Shown here piece after piece: positions 27,301 to 34,468 of a DNA stretch of 64,000 nt. The translations under genes and the position numbers were made by a program. Below the pieces are notes generated by a model, which was not told the DNA's origin, ran no database searches, and saw nothing but the letters and a program-made list of their open reading frames with translations. Origin of the DNA: Streptomyces spinosus (GTDB taxonomy: Bacteria; Actinomycetota; Actinomycetes; Streptomycetales; Streptomycetaceae). Each line of letters opens with the position of its first letter. The first letter of the stretch is position 1. The stretch spans positions 124,001-188,000 of the forward strand of contig NZ_JAINRC010000005.1 in assembly GCF_020400655.1 (NCBI RefSeq), read 5' to 3'.

Positions 27301-27957
27301 CTCACCGGCGAACTGCTGCGCGCCCGGCAGACCGTCACCGAGGTCCCCCTGCCCACCACCCTCACCGCGACCCAGCTGCTGCGGCTCGCCGAGGACCCGG
27401 ACGGGCTCGCACAGGAGCTCGCGCGCCCCATGCCCCGCCCCCCGCAACCGGCCGCACGCCGGGGCACCCGGTTCCACGCCTGGGTGGAAACCCGCTTCGA
27501 GGAGCTGACCCTGCCCCTGCTGGAACCCGACGAGCTGCCCGGCACCGACGCGGAGATCGCCGACGAACGCGACCTGGAAGCCCTCAAGGCCGCCTTCGAA
27601 CGCACCGAGTACGCCCGGCGCACCCCGTACCGCGTCGAGGCCCCCTTCCAGCTCACCCTCGCCGGACGCGTCGTCCGCGGCCGCATCGACGCCGTCTACC
27701 GGCACGGCGACGGCGACGAGACGACGTACGAGATCGTCGACTGGAAGACCGGCCGCACCGGCACCGCCGACCCGCTCCAGCTCGCCGTGTACCGGCTGGC
27801 CTGGGCCGAGCAGCAGGGCATACCGCCCGAGTCGGTCACCGCCACGTTCCTGTACGTGCGCAGCGGCGAGGTCGTCCGCCCCGAGGGCCTGCCGGACCGG
27901 GCCGCCCTGGAGCGGCTGCTCACAGGTGAGACGGAGCGCACACCGCAGGCGAGCTGA
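24343..27957 (+). CDS. adnB: Helicase-nuclease subunit AdnB
   Basis: A 1204-residue partner of AdnA with intact helicase motifs: Walker A GAGSGKT (39-45), VVLLDEYQDTS, QAIYGWRGAS and VKVLTAHKSKGLEWDVV. The C-terminal nuclease motif is EIVDWKTGRTGT with downstream QLAVYRLAW. In AdnAB the two subunits form one motor-nuclease with two nuclease sites. Unusual here is an acidic low-complexity insert (about residues 850-945) made of Gly-Asp-Asp-Pro-Tyr/Phe repeats between helicase and nuclease domains. A separate leaderless promoter seems to lie in the 110-bp gap after adnA. Confidence 0.93.
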   Translation: MPARITDPEQLKELLGIPFTPEQTACITAPPAPQVIVAGAGSGKTTVMAARVVWLVGTGQVAPEQVLGLTFTNKAAGELAERVRKALIKAGVTDPDVIDPDNPPGEPVISTYHSFAGRLLTDHGLRLGLEPSSRLLADATRFQLAARVLREAPGPYPALTRSFADLVSDLLALDSELAEHLVDPEELRAWDTGLLRTLEGTRLTNADLRKVPETAAARRELAELVKRYRAAKRARDLLDFGDQIALSARLAGIPEVGRLLREEFRVVLLDEYQDTSVAQRVLLAGLFGGGTGHPVTAVGDPCQAIYGWRGASVANLDDFPDHFAHADGSPAKRQALSENRRSGGRLLDLANGLATPLRAMHAGVEALRPAPGAEYDGTVRCALLPTHAEEIDWIADSLAHLVRTGTPPGEIAVLCRTATDFAEIQGALVARDVPVEVVGLSGLLHLPEIADLVAVCEVLQDPGANAALVRLLTGPRWRIGPRDLALLGRRARLLVAHARVDGTDDPDRRLAEAVEGVDPSEVISLADALDTFLEAPVEGGDDDGLPFSPDARVRFARLAAELRDLRRSLSDPLMDVLHRVLAVTGLEVELSASPHALAARRRETLSNFLDIAASFAAGDSEATLLAFLGFLRTAAQYEKGLDNSLPGGENTVKVLTAHKSKGLEWDVVAVPGLVTGTFPSSQGREKWTAQAKVLPHALRGDTDTLPDVQSWDSRGMKAFHEAMKEHQHTEELRLGYVTFTRPRSLLLGSGHWWGPSQKKPRGPSDFLTALYDHCAAGYGEIEVWAESPAEDEENPALHAATADQVWPLPLDAAALARRRAAAETVLTHLDALAAGPADGRRPAAPHDPAGAEDPDWPAPPEDEPYGDDPYGDDPDGDDPYGDGPYDEERYADLPRQGQPDDPFGDAPFDDPDGDPFGDDPFAGDPPAGAVDGEPFGQDTWEAERPTVPHQAPAPQDRPRAAAPRLATALTPEEARTIASWDRDLDALTGELLRARQTVTEVPLPTTLTATQLLRLAEDPDGLAQELARPMPRPPQPAARRGTRFHAWVETRFEELTLPLLEPDELPGTDAEIADERDLEALKAAFERTEYARRTPYRVEAPFQLTLAGRVVRGRIDAVYRHGDGDETTYEIVDWKTGRTGTADPLQLAVYRLAWAEQQGIPPESVTATFLYVRSGEVVRPEGLPDRAALERLLTGETERTPQAS
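26925..27140 (+). repeat. Acidic GDDPY/F repeats within adnB
   Basis: Degenerate 15-30 bp units encode repeats such as GDDPYGDDPDGDD and GDPFGDDPF. The codon pattern (gacgacccg, tacggc) recurs, which suggests expansion by slippage in a linker. Confidence 0.7.
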
Positions 27958-27997
27958 GTGTGACGAACCGCCCGCCGAGGATGCCGCCGCGGGCGGA

Positions 27998-28003
27998 TAG
28001 GCT
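27998..28003 (+). promoter_or_regulatory. -10 box, probable leaderless promoter of the dipeptidase gene
   Basis: TAGGCT stands 7 nt before the ATG and no Shine-Dalgarno sequence is present. The -35 region is not recognisable. Confidence 0.35.
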
Positions 28004-28010
28004 CGGAAGC

Positions 28011-29414
28011 ATGAGCCAGACCCCGGACAGCGCCGTCCGCACGTACATCGAGCAGCACCGCGCCGCCTTCCTCGACGACCTCGCCGCATGGCTGCGCATC
28101 CCCTCCGTGTCGGCCCAGCCGGAGCACGCTCCCGACGTACGGCACAGCGCGGACTGGCTCGCCGCCAAGCTGTCGGACACCGGCTTCCCGACCGCCGAGG
28201 TCTGGCAGACCCCCGGGGCCCCCGCCGTCTTCGCCGAATGGCCGTCCGGCGACCCCGAGGCACCCACGGTCCTGGTCTACGGCCACCACGACGTGCAGCC
28301 CGCCGCCCGCGAGGACGGCTGGGACAGCGACCCCTTCGAACCGGTCGTCCGGGACGACCGCCTCTACGCGCGCGGGGCGGCCGACGACAAGGGCCAGGTG
28401 TTCTTCCACACACTCGGCGTCCGCGCCCACCTCGCCACGACCGGCCGCACCGCGCCGGCCGTCAACCTCAAGCTGCTGATCGAGGGCGAGGAGGAATCCG
28501 GCTCCCCGCACTTCCGGGCCCTGGTGGAGCAGCACGCGGGGCGCCTCGCCGCCGACGCCGTGATCGTCTCCGACACCGGCATGTGGTCCGAGGACACCCC
28601 GACCGTGTGCACCGGCATGCGCGGCCTCGCCGAGTGCGAGATCCGGCTGTACGGCCCCGGCCAGGACATCCACTCCGGCTCCTTCGGCGGCGCCGTGCCC
28701 AACCCGGCCACCGCCGCCGCCCGCCTGGTCGCCGCCCTCCACGACGAGCACGCGCGCGTGGCGATCCCCGGCTTCTACGACGGCATCGTCGAGCTGACCG
28801 ACCGCGAGCGTGAACTCTTCGCCGAGCTGCCCTTCGACGAGGAGCGCTGGCTGCGCACCGCCAAGTCCTCCGCCCTGCACGGCGAAGCCGGCTACTCGAC
28901 CCTGGAACGCATCTGGGCCCGCCCGACCGCCGAGGTCAACGGCATGGGCGGCGGCTACCAGGGCCCCGGCAGCAAGACGATCATCCCCGCCACGGCTATG
29001 GTGAAGCTGTCCTTCCGGCTGGTCGCCGGCCAGGACCCCGACCACATCGAGAAGGCCGTCCGCGCCTGGGCCGCCGAACAGGTGCCCGCCGGCATCCGGC
29101 ACGAGGTCGACTTCGGCTCCGCCACACGCCCCTGCCTGACCCCGCTCGACCACCCCGCGCTGCAGTCCGTGGCCCGCGCCATGGGCCGCGCCTTCCAGGA
29201 GCCGGTCCGCTTCACCCGGGAGGGCGGCTCCGGACCCGCCGCCGACCTCCAGGAGGTCCTCGGCGCCCCCGTGCTCTTCCTGGGCGTCTCCGTCCCCTCC
29301 GACGGCTGGCACGCACCCAACGAGAAGGTCGAGCTCGACCTCCTCCTCAAGGGCGTCGAGACCAGCGCCTACCTATGGGGTGACCTGGCCCGGAACTGGC
29401 GCACCGCACCCTGA
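28011..29414 (+). CDS. M20 family dipeptidase
   Basis: A 467-residue zinc dipeptidase of the M20/carnosinase-like group. Metal ligands and catalytic residues are visible as GHHDVQP (His, Asp), ARGAADDKGQ (bridging Asp), EGEEESGSP (catalytic and ligand Glu) and a late His in the DGWHAPNE region. The dimerisation domain begins around MRGLAECEIRLYGPGQDIHSG. It probably hydrolyses cytoplasmic dipeptides to free amino acids. A TAGGCT box ends 7 nt before the ATG, so the transcript is probably leaderless and independent of adnB. Confidence 0.9.
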   Translation: MSQTPDSAVRTYIEQHRAAFLDDLAAWLRIPSVSAQPEHAPDVRHSADWLAAKLSDTGFPTAEVWQTPGAPAVFAEWPSGDPEAPTVLVYGHHDVQPAAREDGWDSDPFEPVVRDDRLYARGAADDKGQVFFHTLGVRAHLATTGRTAPAVNLKLLIEGEEESGSPHFRALVEQHAGRLAADAVIVSDTGMWSEDTPTVCTGMRGLAECEIRLYGPGQDIHSGSFGGAVPNPATAAARLVAALHDEHARVAIPGFYDGIVELTDRERELFAELPFDEERWLRTAKSSALHGEAGYSTLERIWARPTAEVNGMGGGYQGPGSKTIIPATAMVKLSFRLVAGQDPDHIEKAVRAWAAEQVPAGIRHEVDFGSATRPCLTPLDHPALQSVARAMGRAFQEPVRFTREGGSGPAADLQEVLGAPVLFLGVSVPSDGWHAPNEKVELDLLLKGVETSAYLWGDLARNWRTAP

Positions 29415-29574
29415 CCGGCCGGCGCCGCACGGCTGGGCACCGCGCGCGGGGCACACTGGAAGAACCGCCCCGACCGACCCGCCGCCCCGGCCGCGCCCGG
29501 CCCGGTGCCCTCCCGCCCTACGTCCCGCCGAACCGCCCGCCGAAAGAACCGCACTGGGGGAGTTGGAAGCACCC

Positions 29575-30519
29575 GTGACCACCTGGACCGACCACACAGC
29601 CGACCGACCCATCTCACTGACCGCCCCGAGCGGCATCGACCGCGCCGCCCACCACCGGCTGGACGAGGCCTGGCTCGCGGCGGCGTGGAGCCACCCCACG
29701 ACCCGCTGTTTCGTGGTGTCCGGCGGCCAGGTGCTCATCGACGAGGCCCCGGACGGCCGGACCGAACTCGTCATGACGCCGTCCTTCGAGGCCCCGCTCA
29801 CCGAGGCGCACCGCTACTTCCTCGGCACCGACGAGGAAGGTGTCAGCTACTTCGCGCTCCAGAAGGACGCGCTGCCCGGCCGCATCGACCAGTCCGCGCG
29901 CCCGGCGGGGCTGCGGGAGGCCGGCCTGCTGCTGTCACCCCGCGACGTCGGGCTCATGGTGCACGCGGTCGGGCTGGAGAACTGGCAGCGCACCCACCGC
30001 TTCTGCTCCCGCTGCGGCGAGCGCACGGTCATCGCCGCGGCCGGCCACATCCGCCGCTGCCCCGCCTGCGGCGCCGAGCACTACCCGCGCACCGACCCCG
30101 CCGTGATCATGGCCGTGACCGACGAGGACGACCGCATCCTGCTCGGCCGCCAGGTCCACTGGCCCGAAGGCCGCTTCTCGACGCTCGCCGGTTTCGTGGA
30201 GCCCGGCGAGTCCATCGAGCAGGCGGTGCGCCGCGAGGTGTCCGAGGAGGTCGGCGTCACCGTCGGCCCGGTCGAGTACGTCGCCAGCCAGCCCTGGCCC
30301 TTCCCGTCCAGCCTGATGCTCGGCTTCATGGCCCGCGCCACCTCCACCGAGATCGACGTCGACGGGGACGAGATCCACGAGGCCCGCTGGTTCTCCCGCG
30401 AGGAGCTGCACGCGGCCTTCGAGGCCGGCGAGGTACTGCCGCCCTACGGCATCTCCATCGCGGCCCGCCTGATCGAGATGTGGTACGGCAAGCCCCTGCC
30501 GACCCGCAGCTTCGTCTGA
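29575..30519 (+). CDS. nudC: NAD(+)/NADH diphosphatase NudC (Nudix)
   Basis: A 314-residue NudC. The zinc ribbon is C144-x2-C147 ... C162-x2-C165. The Nudix box follows with G-x5-E-x7-REV-x-EE-x-G spacing (GFVEPGES to EEVGV), and then the NudC-specific SQPWPFPxS (ASQPWPFPSSLMLGF). The enzyme hydrolyses NADH to NMNH and AMP, and in other bacteria removes NAD caps from RNA. The GTG start has the purine-rich GGGGGAG about 16 nt upstream. It is convergent with the mycoredoxin gene, sharing a hairpin between them. Confidence 0.93.
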   Translation: MTTWTDHTADRPISLTAPSGIDRAAHHRLDEAWLAAAWSHPTTRCFVVSGGQVLIDEAPDGRTELVMTPSFEAPLTEAHRYFLGTDEEGVSYFALQKDALPGRIDQSARPAGLREAGLLLSPRDVGLMVHAVGLENWQRTHRFCSRCGERTVIAAAGHIRRCPACGAEHYPRTDPAVIMAVTDEDDRILLGRQVHWPEGRFSTLAGFVEPGESIEQAVRREVSEEVGVTVGPVEYVASQPWPFPSSLMLGFMARATSTEIDVDGDEIHEARWFSREELHAAFEAGEVLPPYGISIAARLIEMWYGKPLPTRSFV

Positions 30520-30524
30520 GACGA

Positions 30525-30571
30525 CGAACGGCGGCCCCCGAGCCGGTTGTGGACTCGGGAGCCGCCGTTCG
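30525..30571. terminator. Bidirectional hairpin between nudC and mycoredoxin gene
   Basis: CGAACGGCGGC (30525-30535) pairs with GCCGCCGTTCG (30561-30571), and an inner CCCGAG/CTCGGG stem extends it. It sits between two convergent stop codons, so it can serve both genes. Confidence 0.65.
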
Positions 30572-30583
30572 GCGCACTCGGAC

Positions 30584-30826
30584 TCAGGCGGCGAGCTTCT
30601 GTTTGACCTGGGCCAGTGACGGGTTCGTCAGCGTGGAGCCGTCCGCGAAGAGCACGGTCGGGACGGTCTGGTTCCCGCCGTTCGCCTTCTCCACGAAGGC
30701 GGCGGACTCGGGGTCCTGCTCGATGTTGACCTCGGTGTAGGCGATGCCCTCCCGGTCCAGCTGGCTCTTCAGCCGCCGGCAGTAACCGCACCAAGTCGTG
30801 CTGTACATCGTCACAGTGCCCTGCAT
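30584..30826 (-). CDS. mrx: Mycoredoxin (glutaredoxin-like)
   Basis: An 80-residue thioredoxin-fold protein, MQGTVTMYSTTWCGYCRRL, with active-site C13-G-Y-C16 and a cis-Pro loop NQTVPTV. The CGYC form and small size are those of actinobacterial mycoredoxin-1, which reduces mixed disulfides between proteins and mycothiol in the cytoplasm. GAGGAG lies about 11 nt upstream of the ATG. An exact sigma-R promoter upstream fits induction by thiol oxidation. In mycobacteria the same gene neighbours uvrD2 and whiB7 (from memory), as here. Confidence 0.93.
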   Translation of the reverse strand: MQGTVTMYSTTWCGYCRRLKSQLDREGIAYTEVNIEQDPESAAFVEKANGGNQTVPTVLFADGSTLTNPSLAQVKQKLAA

Positions 30827-30873
30827 GTCTCTCGCGCTCCTCAGGCAGCTCGGAAAAGGTCGTCCGGGGAGAG

Positions 30874-30899
30874 AACGTAAGCCACCGTCCCGCCATTCC
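30874..30899 (-). promoter_or_regulatory. Sigma-R type promoter of mycoredoxin gene
   Basis: On the minus strand, GGAAT (30899-30895), exactly 18 bp and GTT (30876-30874) match the sigma-R consensus perfectly. The leader would be about 40 nt. The -35 element lies inside the first unit of a 22-bp tandem repeat. Confidence 0.88.
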
Positions 30900-31062
30900 C
30901 GCGCGACCGGCCCGCCAGTCCTGTGCGGCCAGGCCGCCGGTCTCGCGCGACCCATGCGACCGCCCCCCTCAGCGACGTCTGTCTGCCCCGCCAGTCCCAA
31001 GCGGCCGTCCCGCCAGTCAGGCGCGGCCGTCCCGCCAGTCACATGCGACCGCCCCGCCGGTC
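30877..31062. repeat. 22-bp tandem repeat upstream of mycoredoxin and uvrD2
   Basis: Units of exactly 22 bp ending in CCGCC[AG]GTC (or CCATTC in the unit holding the promoter) are seen at 30877-30898, 30899-30920, 30921-30942, 30997-31018, 31019-31040 and 31041-31062. A decayed stretch of 54 bp lies in the middle. The core is GCGRCCGNCCCGCCRGTC. It is not coding in any convincing frame. Confidence 0.75.
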
Positions 31063-31164
31063 AGGCGCGCCCGGCCGCGATCACCGGCCGACCGGGCCCA
31101 CAGGGCCCGGCACCCGCTGCCGGCTGTGACGCCTGCCGCATTAGTACGACTGCGAGCCCCAGCC

Positions 31165-31173
31165 TGTGGACAA
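31165..31173 (-). promoter_or_regulatory. Isolated DnaA box upstream of uvrD2
   Basis: TGTGGACAA is the complement of TTGTCCACA, the DnaA box form preferred in Streptomyces. It lies 40 bp before the uvrD2 GTG, in the promoter region. Confidence 0.4.
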
Positions 31174-31212
31174 CCGGCGCAGCCGTCCCGGGCGACCTGG
31201 CAGCATGGCGGG

Positions 31213-33435
31213 GTGACAGCAGCAACGCATTCCACCCTTTTCCCGCAGGGCACCGGCGCCTCCGCCCACGCGGCTCCGCCGAGCGGGGCCGACGCGGTGC
31301 TCGAAGGGCTCGACCCCGAGCAGCGCGAGGTGGCCACCTCTCTGCACGGGCCGGTGTGCGTGCTGGCCGGAGCGGGCACCGGCAAGACCCGGGCGATCAC
31401 CCACCGCATCGCCTACGGGGTGCGCGCCGGCATCCTCCAGCCGTCCAGCGTGCTCGCCGTCACCTTCACCAACCGCGCCGCCGGAGAGATGCGCGGCCGG
31501 CTGCGCCAGCTCGGCGCCCAGGGCGTCCAGGCCCGCACCTTCCACTCCGCCGCCCTGCGCCAGCTCCAGTACTTCTGGCCGAAAGCGATCGGCGGCTCCC
31601 TGCCCCGGCTCGTCGACCGCAAGATCCAGCTCGTCGCCGACGCGGCCGCCGCCCTCGGCACCCGGCTCGACCGCAACGAGCTGCGCGACGTGACCGCCGA
31701 GATCGAATGGTCCAAGGTCACCCAGACCGTCCCCGCCGACTACCCGTACGCGGCTGCGAAGGCCGGCCGAGAGGCCCCCCGCGACCCGGCCGAGATCGCC
31801 CACCTCTACGCCGCCTACGAGGACCTCAAGCGCGACCGCGGCGTGATCGACTTCGAGGACGTCCTGCTGCTCACCGTCGCCATCCTCCAGGACCGGCAGG
31901 ACATCGCCGAACAGGTCCGCGCGCAGTACCAGCACTTCGTCGTGGACGAGTACCAGGACGTCAGCCCCCTGCAGCAGCGGCTGCTGGACCTGTGGCTCGG
32001 CGACCGCGACAGCCTGTGCGTCGTCGGTGACGCCAGCCAGACCATCTACTCGTTCACGGGAGCAACACCCGACCACCTCCTCGACTTCCGCGCCCGCCAC
32101 CCCGGCGCGACCGTCGTCAAACTGGTCCGCGACTACCGCTCCAGCCCCCAGGTCGTCCACCTCGCCAACGGCCTGCTCGCCCACGCCCGGGGCCGCGCCG
32201 CCGGCCACCGACTGGAACTCGTCTCCCAGCGCCCCCCGGGACCCGAACCCGTCTACACCGAGTACACCGACGAGCCGGCCGAGGCCGAAGGCGCCGCCCG
32301 CCGCATCCGCGAGCTGATCGACGCGGGCGTCCCCGCCGCCGAGATCGCCGTCCTGTTCCGCACCAACTCCCAGTCCGAGACCTACGAGCAGGCGCTCGCC
32401 GACGCCGGAGTGCCCTACCAGCTGCGCGGCGCCGAGCGCTTCTTCGACCGGCCGGAGGTCCGCAAGGCCAGCATCGCCCTGCGCGGCGCGGCCCGCTTCG
32501 GCGGCAACGACTCCCTCCTCGACGACGTCGTCGACCTGCCCTCCCAGGTGCGCGCGGTCCTCTCAGGAGAGGGCTGGACCAGCGAACCCCCGGCCGGCTC
32601 GGGCGCCGTCAGGGAGCGCTGGGAATCCCTGGCCGCCCTGGTCAACCTCGCCCACGACCTCGCCGCGGCCAGACCCGGAGTCACCCTCGCCGACTTCGTG
32701 GCGGAACTGGACGAACGGACCAACGCTCAGCACGCCCCCACCATCCAGGGCGTCACCCTGGCCTCCCTGCACGCCGCCAAGGGCCTGGAGTGGGACGTCG
32801 TCTTCCTGGTCGGCATCGCCGAGGGCATGCTGCCCATCACCTACGCCCGCACCGACGAACAGATCGAGGAGGAACGCCGCCTGCTCTACGTCGGCGTGAC
32901 CCGCGCCCGCGAACGACTCCATCTGTCCTGGGCCCTGTCCCGCTCACCCGGCGGACGCCCCAACCGGCGGCCGAGCCGCTTCCTCGACGGCCTGCGCCCC
33001 GGCACCACGCCCACCGTCGGCCGCACCGGCGCCGGCACGGGCGCGGGTGTCGAACGCGGCGCCCCGGCGAGCGCCGCCGTCACCCCCCGGCGCACCCAGC
33101 GCACCCCCGCCCGCTGCCGGGTCTGCGGCCGCACGCTCACCGACGCGGGCGAGATGAAACTGATGCGCTGCGAGGACTGCCCCTCGGACATGGACGAGGG
33201 TCTCTACGAGCGGCTCCGGGAATGGCGCGCGGTACAGGCCGAGCGCAGCGGCCAGCCCGACTTCTGCGTCTTCACCGACCGGACGCTGATGGCCATCGCC
33301 GAGGCGTGCCCGGAGAGCCCCGCCGAACTCGCCCGCATCCCCGGCGTCCTCAACCGCAAGCTGCGCAGCTACGGAGCCGACGTTCTGGCCATATGCGCAG
33401 GTCAAGAGCCCGGTGGAGACGACGGCGGCAACTGA
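31213..33435 (+). CDS. uvrD2: ATP-dependent DNA helicase UvrD2
   Basis: A 740-residue superfamily-1 helicase with Walker A GAGTGKT (53-59), VDEYQDVSPLQQ, YSFTGATPDHLLDFR and VTLASLHAAKGLEWD. The C-terminus has the features that set UvrD2 apart from UvrD/PcrA: a tetracysteine C635-x2-C638 ... C653-x2-C656 followed by an HRDC domain (about 675-740). Known: in mycobacteria UvrD2 is a 3'-5' helicase whose tetracysteine motif is needed for unwinding. The frame continues upstream, but GTG is the first sensible start. Confidence 0.92.
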   Translation: MTAATHSTLFPQGTGASAHAAPPSGADAVLEGLDPEQREVATSLHGPVCVLAGAGTGKTRAITHRIAYGVRAGILQPSSVLAVTFTNRAAGEMRGRLRQLGAQGVQARTFHSAALRQLQYFWPKAIGGSLPRLVDRKIQLVADAAAALGTRLDRNELRDVTAEIEWSKVTQTVPADYPYAAAKAGREAPRDPAEIAHLYAAYEDLKRDRGVIDFEDVLLLTVAILQDRQDIAEQVRAQYQHFVVDEYQDVSPLQQRLLDLWLGDRDSLCVVGDASQTIYSFTGATPDHLLDFRARHPGATVVKLVRDYRSSPQVVHLANGLLAHARGRAAGHRLELVSQRPPGPEPVYTEYTDEPAEAEGAARRIRELIDAGVPAAEIAVLFRTNSQSETYEQALADAGVPYQLRGAERFFDRPEVRKASIALRGAARFGGNDSLLDDVVDLPSQVRAVLSGEGWTSEPPAGSGAVRERWESLAALVNLAHDLAAARPGVTLADFVAELDERTNAQHAPTIQGVTLASLHAAKGLEWDVVFLVGIAEGMLPITYARTDEQIEEERRLLYVGVTRARERLHLSWALSRSPGGRPNRRPSRFLDGLRPGTTPTVGRTGAGTGAGVERGAPASAAVTPRRTQRTPARCRVCGRTLTDAGEMKLMRCEDCPSDMDEGLYERLREWRAVQAERSGQPDFCVFTDRTLMAIAEACPESPAELARIPGVLNRKLRSYGADVLAICAGQEPGGDDGGN

Positions 33436-33448
33436 TGCCAACTCGTCG

Positions 33449-33488
33449 AAAAAATAGTTTGCGCACGCCCCGCGAATCCCCATAGGTT
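33449..33488 (+). promoter_or_regulatory. wblC promoter with A-tract (WhiB7-type)
   Basis: An A/T run (AAAAAATA, 33449-33456) sits just 5' of a -35 element TTGCGC (33459-33464), with an 18-bp spacer and -10 TAGGTT (33483-33488). Known: WhiB7/WblC autoregulated promoters carry an AT-rich block a few bp upstream of the -35, contacted by the protein's AT-hook. Transcription would begin near 33495, about 600 nt before wblC. Confidence 0.65.
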
Positions 33489-33552
33489 CTACGCACGGAA
33501 GCAGCGGCCTTCTCCGAGGCCCAGGTTCCGTGATGTACTTGCACATCCGAAC

Positions 33553-33574
33553 GGGACCGGTTCACCCCGGTCCC
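33553..33574 (+). other. Hairpin in the 5' part of the wblC leader
   Basis: GGGACCGG (33553-33560) pairs perfectly with CCGGTCCC (33567-33574) around a 6-nt loop. It lies just upstream of the ribosome binding site of the leader ORF and could limit ribosome access or protect the 5' end. Confidence 0.5.
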
Positions 33575-33601
33575 TTGAGACGCCGAGAGGAGGCGAGTCC
33601 A

Positions 33602-33925
33602 GTGATCAGCATCAACACCAGCACCATCGTCAGCGCGGCCAAACTGACCGATCGCTCGGCCGTCTCCACGTGCATGCTCGGCGCCTCGAACCAGGGCACC
33701 GGTCTGTCCGGCATCCGTGCCGTGCGCCCGGCGTCCTCCCCTGCCCTCGCGGGTCTTCCCATCCGTGAGCGCAATGAGCGACCGACCAAGGCACTGGAAG
33801 CGGTAGCGGCACAGGCACACGCCTATGCCTTTGCGGCGGCCGGTGCCGGATTCCGGAAGCAGACGACGCAGCACCACCAGATGTGGGCCTTCCGTGGGCC
33901 AGAACCCTGGAGTGATCCAGCCTGA
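33602..33925 (+). CDS. Leader ORF (107 codons) upstream of wblC
   Basis: This ORF starts with GTG behind a strong ribosome binding site (GAGAGGAGG, 8 nt upstream) and encodes MISINTSTIVSAAKLTDRSA to HQMWAFRGPEPWSDPA. It has no recognised domain. Its stop codon lies inside a small perfect hairpin and 23 nt before an intrinsic terminator. Known: wblC/whiB7 genes are controlled by an upstream ORF whose translation decides between terminator and antiterminator folding, so that ribosome-targeting antibiotics induce the gene. This ORF is longer than the short ones usually described, so part of it, or an internal start, may be the true sensor. It may also make a stable protein. Confidence 0.65.
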   Translation: MISINTSTIVSAAKLTDRSAVSTCMLGASNQGTGLSGIRAVRPASSPALAGLPIRERNERPTKALEAVAAQAHAYAFAAAGAGFRKQTTQHHQMWAFRGPEPWSDPA

Positions 33926-33937
33926 TCGCCGATCAGG
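33921..33937 (+). other. Hairpin overlapping leader-ORF stop codon
   Basis: CCTGATC-GCC-GATCAGG is a perfect 7-bp stem that includes the TGA (33923-33925). A ribosome terminating here would prevent it from forming, so it is a candidate switch element for the downstream terminator. Confidence 0.55.
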
Positions 33938-33948
33938 CCGGCGCCTTC

Positions 33949-33991
33949 AGGGCCGCGGAACCCCATCCGGGATCCGCGGCCCTTCTGTTTT
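33949..33991 (+). terminator. Attenuator terminator in wblC leader
   Basis: AGGGCCGCGGA (33949-33959) pairs perfectly with TCCGCGGCCCT (33973-33983) around a 13-nt loop. It is followed by TCTGTTTT, a T-rich tail unusual for this genome. Its place between the leader ORF and wblC makes it a conditional terminator. Confidence 0.75.
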
Positions 33992-34099
33992 CCCCGAACG
34001 GGGACGACGGAGCGAAGGGGCCTCGGGACAGGAAGAGAACCCGGTACCCAGCCGACACCCGGTCAACCGGCCGGAACGACCAGACGAGGAAGACCACCC

Positions 34100-34468
34100 G
34101 TGCAACTCGAAGCGCACGCCCCGTCCGTACCGCCTTCGCAAACCATCCCCCCGCCCGGCCTCACGGAGGACTCCGCCTTGACCCCCCTCACCGCGCTCAC
34201 CGCGCTCGACGACGCCATCGAGAACCTCGGCGTACCCGTCCCCTGCCGCTCCTACGACCCCGAGGTCTTCTTCGCCGAGTCGCCGGCGGACGTGGAGTAC
34301 GCCAAGTCCCTCTGCCGCACCTGCCCGCTGATGGAGGCCTGCCTCGCCGGCGCCAAGGAGCGGCGCGAGCCCTGGGGCGTCTGGGGTGGCGAGCTGTTCG
34401 TCCAGGGCGTCGTCGTCGCCCGGAAGCGTCCCCGTGGCCGCCCGCGGAAGAACCCGGTCACAGCATGA
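34100..34468 (+). CDS. wblC: WhiB-family regulator WblC (WhiB7)
   Basis: A 122-residue iron-sulfur transcription factor with ligands C49, C72, C75 and C81, the GVWGG turn (93-97) and the C-terminal AT-hook RGRPRK (112-117), the features that identify WblC/WhiB7. It binds sigma HrdB region 4 and activates multidrug resistance genes in response to translation inhibitors. The GTG start has GAGGAAG upstream. An in-frame TTG at 34178 has an even better GGAGGA and would give a 96-residue form close to mycobacterial WhiB7 length. It overlaps the next gene by ATGA. Control is by its own A-tract promoter and the attenuator leader. Confidence 0.95.
   Translation: MQLEAHAPSVPPSQTIPPPGLTEDSALTPLTALTALDDAIENLGVPVPCRSYDPEVFFAESPADVEYAKSLCRTCPLMEACLAGAKERREPWGVWGGELFVQGVVVARKRPRGRPRKNPVTA

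Noticed and set aside
30877..31062. CRISPR array
   Set aside because: The 22-bp repeats are directly adjacent without spacers, and no cas genes are present.
33219..33245. GGAAT inside uvrD2
   Set aside because: There is no GTT at 18 bp, and it lies within coding sequence.
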